Of a DNA stretch of 8,984 bases, positions 6,062-8,984 are shown in pieces. The translations under genes and the position numbers were made by a program. The DNA lies in assembly GCA_947589625.1 (NCBI GenBank), contig CANQCM010000035.1, positions 1 to 8,984 of the forward strand. Direction: 5' to 3'. Below the pieces are notes generated by a model, which was given only the letters and a program-made list of their open reading frames with translations, made no database searches and was not told where the DNA came from. The number at the start of each line of letters is the position of its first letter. Positions within the stretch are counted from its first letter, which is position 1. This stretch comes from an uncultured Alphaproteobacteria bacterium (GTDB lineage: Bacteria > Pseudomonadota > Alphaproteobacteria > Rs-D84).

Positions 6062-6780
6062 TGACCACAAAACCACAATTTGAAGTAATCCGTATGCAAC
6101 CAGAAAACACAAATTCTGTGCTGGTGTCGTGCGGCACAGATTGTGTAATTTTTGACCCGTGGGGACATGTTGATGCATGGCAAGAATTATTAAACGCCCG
6201 TCATCTGCATTTGGTGGCGATTTACGCAACACACGGACACAGCGACCATATTTCGGCGGCACCGCAACTGGCGGCGGCATATAATGTGCCATGGTATTTG
6301 AATCCGCGTGATAATGATTTGATTTTATGGGGCAACCCAATTTTGGACATGTTCCAATTGCCCAACATACCGGCGGATTATACGCGTCCTACACCACTGG
6401 GCGCAGGCACGGTTAAAATTCTTGACGGGTTGGATATGAATATTATTGAAACAGCTGGGCATTCGGCTGGGGGTATGACATATCATTTTCCAGACTATGG
6501 CATTTTAATCACAGGTGATACTATTTTTCGCGATGGGGTGGGGCGTTGCGATTTGCCAACTGGCGATGTAAAACAATTACGCACATCAATTGATAAAATT
6601 TATGACATGAATTTGCCTAATGAAACTTATGTCGTTCATGGTCATGGACTGGATTCAACAATTGGGATATTAAAAGAAAGCAATCCTTATTTCGTGCCGA
6701 AATCAGCATGTCGCACCAAATGTGAAGTCTTTCATGGCTGTGGTTGTGGGTGCGGTCATTGTCATGACGATGATGATTAG
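6061..6780 (+). CDS. Metallo-beta-lactamase-fold hydrolase (YcbL/glyoxalase II-like) with a metal-ligand-rich tail
   Basis: Soluble binuclear metal hydrolase, probably a thioesterase related to glyoxalase II; no signal peptide is seen. The protein has 239 residues. The metal site is complete: HGHSDH (58-63), H134 in TAGHSAGG, D153 in GDTIF, and H193/H195 in VVHGHG. GRCDLPTGD (161-169) corresponds to the GR.DLP.GD block of YcbL-type enzymes. The core ends around ESNPYFVPK (206-214), where family members normally stop. About 25 residues then follow, containing C217, C221, H225, C227, C229, C231, H233, C234, H235 and four terminal Asp. Such a tail could bind zinc, nickel or copper, but that is inference. 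Its ATG overlaps the ftsH stop by one base (TAATG), so translation is probably coupled. Substrate unknown: S-lactoylglutathione-like thioesters are the first guess. Confidence 0.92.
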   Translation: MTTKPQFEVIRMQPENTNSVLVSCGTDCVIFDPWGHVDAWQELLNARHLHLVAIYATHGHSDHISAAPQLAAAYNVPWYLNPRDNDLILWGNPILDMFQLPNIPADYTRPTPLGAGTVKILDGLDMNIIETAGHSAGGMTYHFPDYGILITGDTIFRDGVGRCDLPTGDVKQLRTSIDKIYDMNLPNETYVVHGHGLDSTIGILKESNPYFVPKSACRTKCEVFHGCGCGCGHCHDDDD

Positions 6781-6798
6781 TTTTTGATAAAAACTAAT
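6776..6798. repeat. Perfect 10-bp inverted repeat over the convergent stops
   Basis: ATTAGTTTTT (6776-6785), a 3-nt spacer GAT, then its exact reverse complement AAAAACTAAT (6789-6798). It covers both stop codons of the metallo-hydrolase and prmC and codes for the last residues of PrmC. The stem is almost all A/T and no U-tract follows on either strand, so it does not look like a standard intrinsic terminator; it may still help RNA ends fold or block read-through. Confidence 0.5.
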
Positions 6799-7553
6799 AC
6801 GCGGTCTATTCCAGACAAATCTTTTTCTGTGCGAACAAATTTCCACCCCACAGATTCAAATATTTCGCGCACAGATTCCATTTGCCCTGCGCCAATTTCT
6901 AGATATATTTTTCCACCCATTTTGCACCAATGCCATGCATTTGGTGCAATTTGTTTATATGCGCCCAATCCATTATCATCGGCATATAATGCAATATGTG
7001 GGTCATGCATTGCGCCATCATTTACCCGCGCATCACCACGCGCAATATATGGCGGATTTGACACGATTATATCAAAAGAATCAGGTGCAAACAGGTGTTT
7101 GTTTGCGAAATTTCCACGCATAATTTTAATGCGTCCAGACAATCCTAAATCACGAATGTTTTTTCGTGCAACGCGCCGTGCACCGTGGGAAATATCAACA
7201 CCCGCACCGCGTGAATTGCGCACATTTTTTACAATTGATGCAATAATACAACCTGTACCAGTTCCCAAATCCAGAATCTGTCGTGGTGTGTCAACTGCAC
7301 AATCTGAAATAACCGCACAAACCAGTGTTTCTGTATCTGGGCGCGGGTCCAATGTATGCCGATTGGTAAAAAATTGCAGTCCGTAAAACCATTTCATACC
7401 AATAATCTTGGCAACAGGCACCCCACGGCGCAATTTCCGCGCAATCCGCCATACGCGAAATCGTGATAAATTTTCACTGTTTTCAGTAATTATCCGCGCA
7501 GCACGCATGCCGCCTGCATTTTTTAAGATTGTGAACGCTTGATTTATTTCCAT
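6777..7553 (-). CDS. prmC: PrmC (HemK), release-factor glutamine N5-methyltransferase
   Basis: Methylates the glutamine of the GGQ motif in release factors RF1 and RF2 using S-adenosylmethionine, which raises termination efficiency. The protein has 258 residues, slightly shorter than E. coli PrmC (277). Motifs are in order: a helical N-terminal domain, the substrate-binding segment around PVAKIIGMKWFYG (46-58), PRPDTE (70-75, family form PRPETE), SAM-binding motif I DLGTGTG (95-101), the catalytic NPPY (166-169), and the downstream DPHIALYADDNGLGAY region. Hence it is PrmC rather than the ribosomal-protein paralogue PrmB. It is convergent with the metallo-hydrolase (4-nt stop overlap) and divergent from the M23 gene with 21 nt between starts. 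No Shine-Dalgarno precedes the ATG; a -10 box ends 6 nt from it, so the mRNA is probably leaderless. Confidence 0.96.
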   Translation of the reverse strand: MEINQAFTILKNAGGMRAARIITENSENLSRFRVWRIARKLRRGVPVAKIIGMKWFYGLQFFTNRHTLDPRPDTETLVCAVISDCAVDTPRQILDLGTGTGCIIASIVKNVRNSRGAGVDISHGARRVARKNIRDLGLSGRIKIMRGNFANKHLFAPDSFDIIVSNPPYIARGDARVNDGAMHDPHIALYADDNGLGAYKQIAPNAWHWCKMGGKIYLEIGAGQMESVREIFESVGWKFVRTEKDLSGIDRVLVFIKN

Positions 7554-7567
7554 AAAACCATTATAAT
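7539..7567 (+). promoter_or_regulatory. Promoter of the M23 peptidase gene, predicted leaderless
   Basis: TTGATT (7539-7544), a 17-nt spacer, then a perfect TATAAT (7562-7567). A start 7-8 nt after the -10 falls at 7574-7575, and the start codon begins at A7575. The transcript would therefore have no leader, in agreement with the absence of any Shine-Dalgarno. The -35 lies within the first codons of prmC on the other strand. Confidence 0.65.
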
Positions 7568-7587
7568 CAGCCTTATGAAAAAAGCAA
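7560..7587 (-). promoter_or_regulatory. Promoter of prmC, predicted leaderless, sharing its -10 with the opposite strand
   Basis: On the minus strand TATAAT occupies 7560-7565, offset by 2 bp from the plus-strand TATAAT because ATTATAAT (7560-7567) is palindromic. TTGCTT (7582-7587) is a weak -35 at 16 nt. The discriminator GGTTTT runs directly into the prmC ATG at 7553, so a leaderless message is predicted. A second minus-strand TATAAT at 7593-7598 could give a leadered alternative. Confidence 0.5.
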
Positions 7588-8834
7588 AAGATATTATAAA
7601 TTCAAAACTCTTGGCGCGTGTTGTCATGGGTTTGGCGGGGCTAATGGCGATAGTCGCAATTGCTGTTGTTGTTATGCACGGCGGTAAAACAACAACTAAA
7701 TCAGATTCAGATGACGGGGTGCAATCTGTGGTCGCTGTGAAGTCTGGGGACACATTGTCTGGGTTGCTGACCGAACAGGGGCTGAACAACAACGATGTAA
7801 TTGAAATTGCCAAGACCTTGAAATCAGACGCAGGCATTACCACTTTGCGTGCTGATAATGACAAAATAGAATTTTATCGCCCCAGCAGTGGTGTTGCGGT
7901 AATCAAGATTGTAATTGTGCCATCTGCGTGGCGTCGTGTTGAATTGACCGCCGATGAAAACGGTGCATGGAAATGCGAAAATATAGATATTGAACGCGAT
8001 GTGCATGCGGTGTATCGCAGTGGCGAAATCTTGGACGGCGACAGTTTTTATCTGGCAGGCATGCGCGCAGGTATACCTGCTGGCATATTGGCAGATGTTT
8101 ATGATTTGTTGGCATTTGAAATGGACTTTGAACGCGATGTACGCGCAGGGCAAAAGTTTTCGGTGCTGTATGAAGAAAATTACTGTGATGGCGACAAGGT
8201 TGATAATGGTCATGTCTTGGCGGTGCAATTTGATGCACTGCGCGGCAATGTGCGCATGTATAGGTTTCGTAAATCAGACGGCACAATTGGGTATTATGAC
8301 GAATCTGGCAACGGCGCAATTAAATCATTAAAGCGCACCCCAATCAATAATGCCAAGGTCACCAGCAGTTTTTCTAACAAGCGCAAGCACCCAGTATTAG
8401 GCTATACCCGTGCGCACAAAGGGGTTGATTTCCGCGCATCCACAGGTACGCCAATTCCTGCCGCAGGGGCAGGTCGCGTTGTTGCGCGTGGCTATAACAG
8501 TGGCCATGGTAATTATGTAAAAATTCGCCATAATGGTACTTATGAAACATTGTATGCACACATGTCGCGTTTTGCCAAAGGTGTTGTGGTCGGCACAACC
8601 GTGCGTCAAGGCCAAACAATCGGCTATGTTGGCGCCACAGGTTTGGCGACAGGCCCGCATTTACATTACGAAATTATTAAAAACGGGCAACATGTGAACC
8701 CTATGACAGTAAAATTGCCAGCAATCAGCAATCTGGGTGCCGAAGACAAGAAAAAGTTCTTGGCATATCGTGAAATTGTTGATGCAGGTCAAGAAAAATT
8801 ATCGCAAAATCCAAACTTGTATATTCAAATGTAA
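7575..8834 (+). CDS. Membrane-anchored M23 peptidoglycan endopeptidase (MepM/YebA-like)
   Basis: Zinc metallopeptidase of the lysostaphin/LytM class, expected to cut peptide cross-links of peptidoglycan in the periplasm for wall growth or division. It has 419 residues, close to E. coli MepM (440). A basic N-terminus is followed by one hydrophobic segment at about 13-34, an uncleaved anchor or signal. A LysM/OapA-like segment begins VKSGDTLSGLL (55-65), then an extended linker domain, then the M23 domain from about 258. Zinc ligands are H281 and D285 (HKGVD) and H364 of HLH (362-364); H328 in YAHM is the catalytic-site histidine. All are present, so it is an active enzyme type and not a degenerate EnvC/NlpD-like activator. 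ATG 7575 is chosen over a TTG at 7539 because the latter is the likely -35 box. A strong terminator begins in its stop codon, so it is transcribed alone. Confidence 0.94.
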   Translation: MKKAKDIINSKLLARVVMGLAGLMAIVAIAVVVMHGGKTTTKSDSDDGVQSVVAVKSGDTLSGLLTEQGLNNNDVIEIAKTLKSDAGITTLRADNDKIEFYRPSSGVAVIKIVIVPSAWRRVELTADENGAWKCENIDIERDVHAVYRSGEILDGDSFYLAGMRAGIPAGILADVYDLLAFEMDFERDVRAGQKFSVLYEENYCDGDKVDNGHVLAVQFDALRGNVRMYRFRKSDGTIGYYDESGNGAIKSLKRTPINNAKVTSSFSNKRKHPVLGYTRAHKGVDFRASTGTPIPAAGAGRVVARGYNSGHGNYVKIRHNGTYETLYAHMSRFAKGVVVGTTVRQGQTIGYVGATGLATGPHLHYEIIKNGQHVNPMTVKLPAISNLGAEDKKKFLAYREIVDAGQEKLSQNPNLYIQM

Positions 8835-8859
8835 AAACGGGGCATTCGCCCCGTTTTTA
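8832..8859 (+). terminator. Rho-independent terminator of the M23 gene
   Basis: A perfect 12-bp stem (TAAAAACGGGGC / GCCCCGTTTTTA) with a 4-nt ATTC loop starts in the TAA stop codon. The GC-rich core is followed by TTTTT on the plus strand and, by symmetry, on the minus strand, so it could stop transcription from both sides. Confidence 0.93.
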
Positions 8860-8865
8860 GTGGCG

Positions 8866-8887
8866 AGTGGTTAGTGTTAGTGGTTAG
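8866..8887. repeat. Tandem AGTGGTTAG direct repeat
   Basis: AGTGGTTAG occurs at 8866-8874 and 8879-8887, separated by TGTT (13-nt period). It opens the non-coding stretch 8860-8984, which holds no open reading frame I can support and consists mostly of repeats and hairpins. Confidence 0.6.
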
Positions 8888-8888
8888 G

Positions 8889-8915
8889 CAATGGTGTTGC
8901 AACACAACACCATTG
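8889..8915. repeat. 11-bp perfect hairpin downstream of the terminator
   Basis: CAATGGTGTTG (8889-8899) and its exact reverse complement CAACACCATTG (8905-8915) enclose a CAACA loop. A 12-bp palindrome GTGTTGCAACAC (8894-8905) is nested inside. A U-rich but interrupted stretch (TATTTGTATT) follows, so it might act as a back-up terminator on the plus strand; a repeat-element hairpin is equally likely. Confidence 0.6.
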
Positions 8916-8950
8916 TATTTGTATTCGCTGCGCTCACTACTTTAATAATG

Positions 8951-8983
8951 ACTGGATTCCACGGTCAAGCCGTGGAATGACAA
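8951..8983. repeat. Palindromic intergenic repeat of the TGGATTCC...GGAATGACA type
   Basis: A 9-bp perfect stem ATTCCACGG (8956-8964) / CCGTGGAAT (8970-8978) around a TCAAG loop, bordered by ACTGG and GACA. Reading the minus strand it gives TGTCATTCC...GGAATCCAGT, the general form of dispersed palindromic repeats found in many intergenic regions of proteobacterial genomes. A second copy is not visible in this window, and the element may continue past the right edge. Confidence 0.55.
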
Positions 8984-8984
8984 C

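Noticed and set aside
6776..6798. Bidirectional intrinsic terminator between the metallo-hydrolase and prmC
   Set aside because: The stem is nearly all A/T and neither strand has a U-tract after the second arm, so it was recorded as an inverted repeat only.
6784..7386. 200-codon open frame on the plus strand opposite prmC
   Set aside because: It is antisense to a clear prmC with all motifs intact, has no Shine-Dalgarno, and shows no recognisable domain.
7539..7574. TTG-initiated 12-residue extension of the M23 peptidase
   Set aside because: The TTG belongs to a good -35 hexamer, the extension would lie upstream of the predicted transcription start, and the ATG at 7575 gives a sensible basic N-terminus before the membrane segment.
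6..8834. Reassignment of TGA (none of ten genes uses TGA as stop)
   Set aside because: Ten genes are too few in an AT-leaning genome that favours TAA; all proteins align well under the standard code, with Trp encoded by TGG.
1..8984. A new defence, toxin-antitoxin or mobile system
   Set aside because: Every gene belongs to a familiar housekeeping family, there are no recombinase, nuclease, toxin or phage genes, and no arrays or att-like duplications were seen.

Overview
The window reads as an ordinary, tightly packed stretch of housekeeping chromosome from an AT-leaning alphaproteobacterium. GroEL and GroES resemble alphaproteobacterial chaperonins, and the tilS-ftsH gene order is typical of that class. 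The very short intergenic gaps, overlapping genes and near-exclusive TAA stops (nine TAA, one TAG, no TGA) would fit a small-genome, possibly host-associated lineage. That placement is inference from protein appearance and gene order. Ten protein genes cover almost everything; I see no RNA gene, CRISPR array, transposase or phage gene.

Layout. (1) 6-1932, minus strand: groES then groEL, behind a heat-shock-type promoter at 1962-1990. (2) 2048-2643, plus strand: a HIT-family nucleotide-binding protein overlapping a DUF167/YggU protein by 19 nt. (3) 2640-3197, minus strand: a LOG-family nucleotide phosphoribohydrolase, tail to tail with DUF167 and sharing a TTAA stop. (4) 3247-6780, plus strand: an apparent operon tilS, ftsH, metallo-beta-lactamase-fold hydrolase, joined by 11-nt and 1-nt overlaps. 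(5) 6777-7553, minus strand: prmC, again tail to tail with a 4-nt stop overlap. (6) 7575-8834, plus strand: a membrane-anchored M23 (MepM-like) peptidoglycan endopeptidase, divergent from prmC. (7) 8835-8984: a strong intrinsic terminator followed by a non-coding stretch dense in repeats and hairpins.

Functional themes. Protein quality control (GroEL/ES, FtsH), translation fidelity and termination (TilS, PrmC), nucleotide handling (HIT, LOG) and wall remodelling (M23) sit together without forming a dedicated pathway. I found no convincing new multi-gene system. The points that deserve a second look are smaller: a 21-nt divergent gap between prmC and the M23 gene in which one 8-bp palindrome supplies a consensus -10 box on each strand, placing both predicted transcription starts at the start codons (leaderless mRNAs); a Cys/His/Asp-rich C-terminal tail on the metallo-hydrolase; an isoleucine in place of the usual pore phenylalanine in FtsH; and the repeat-rich right end.

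Where translation signals can be seen they fall into three groups. groES, groEL, HIT, LOG and ftsH have Shine-Dalgarno sequences. DUF167 and the metallo-hydrolase overlap their upstream genes and probably rely on translational coupling. prmC and the M23 gene lack a Shine-Dalgarno and look leaderless. tilS also lacks a clear one.
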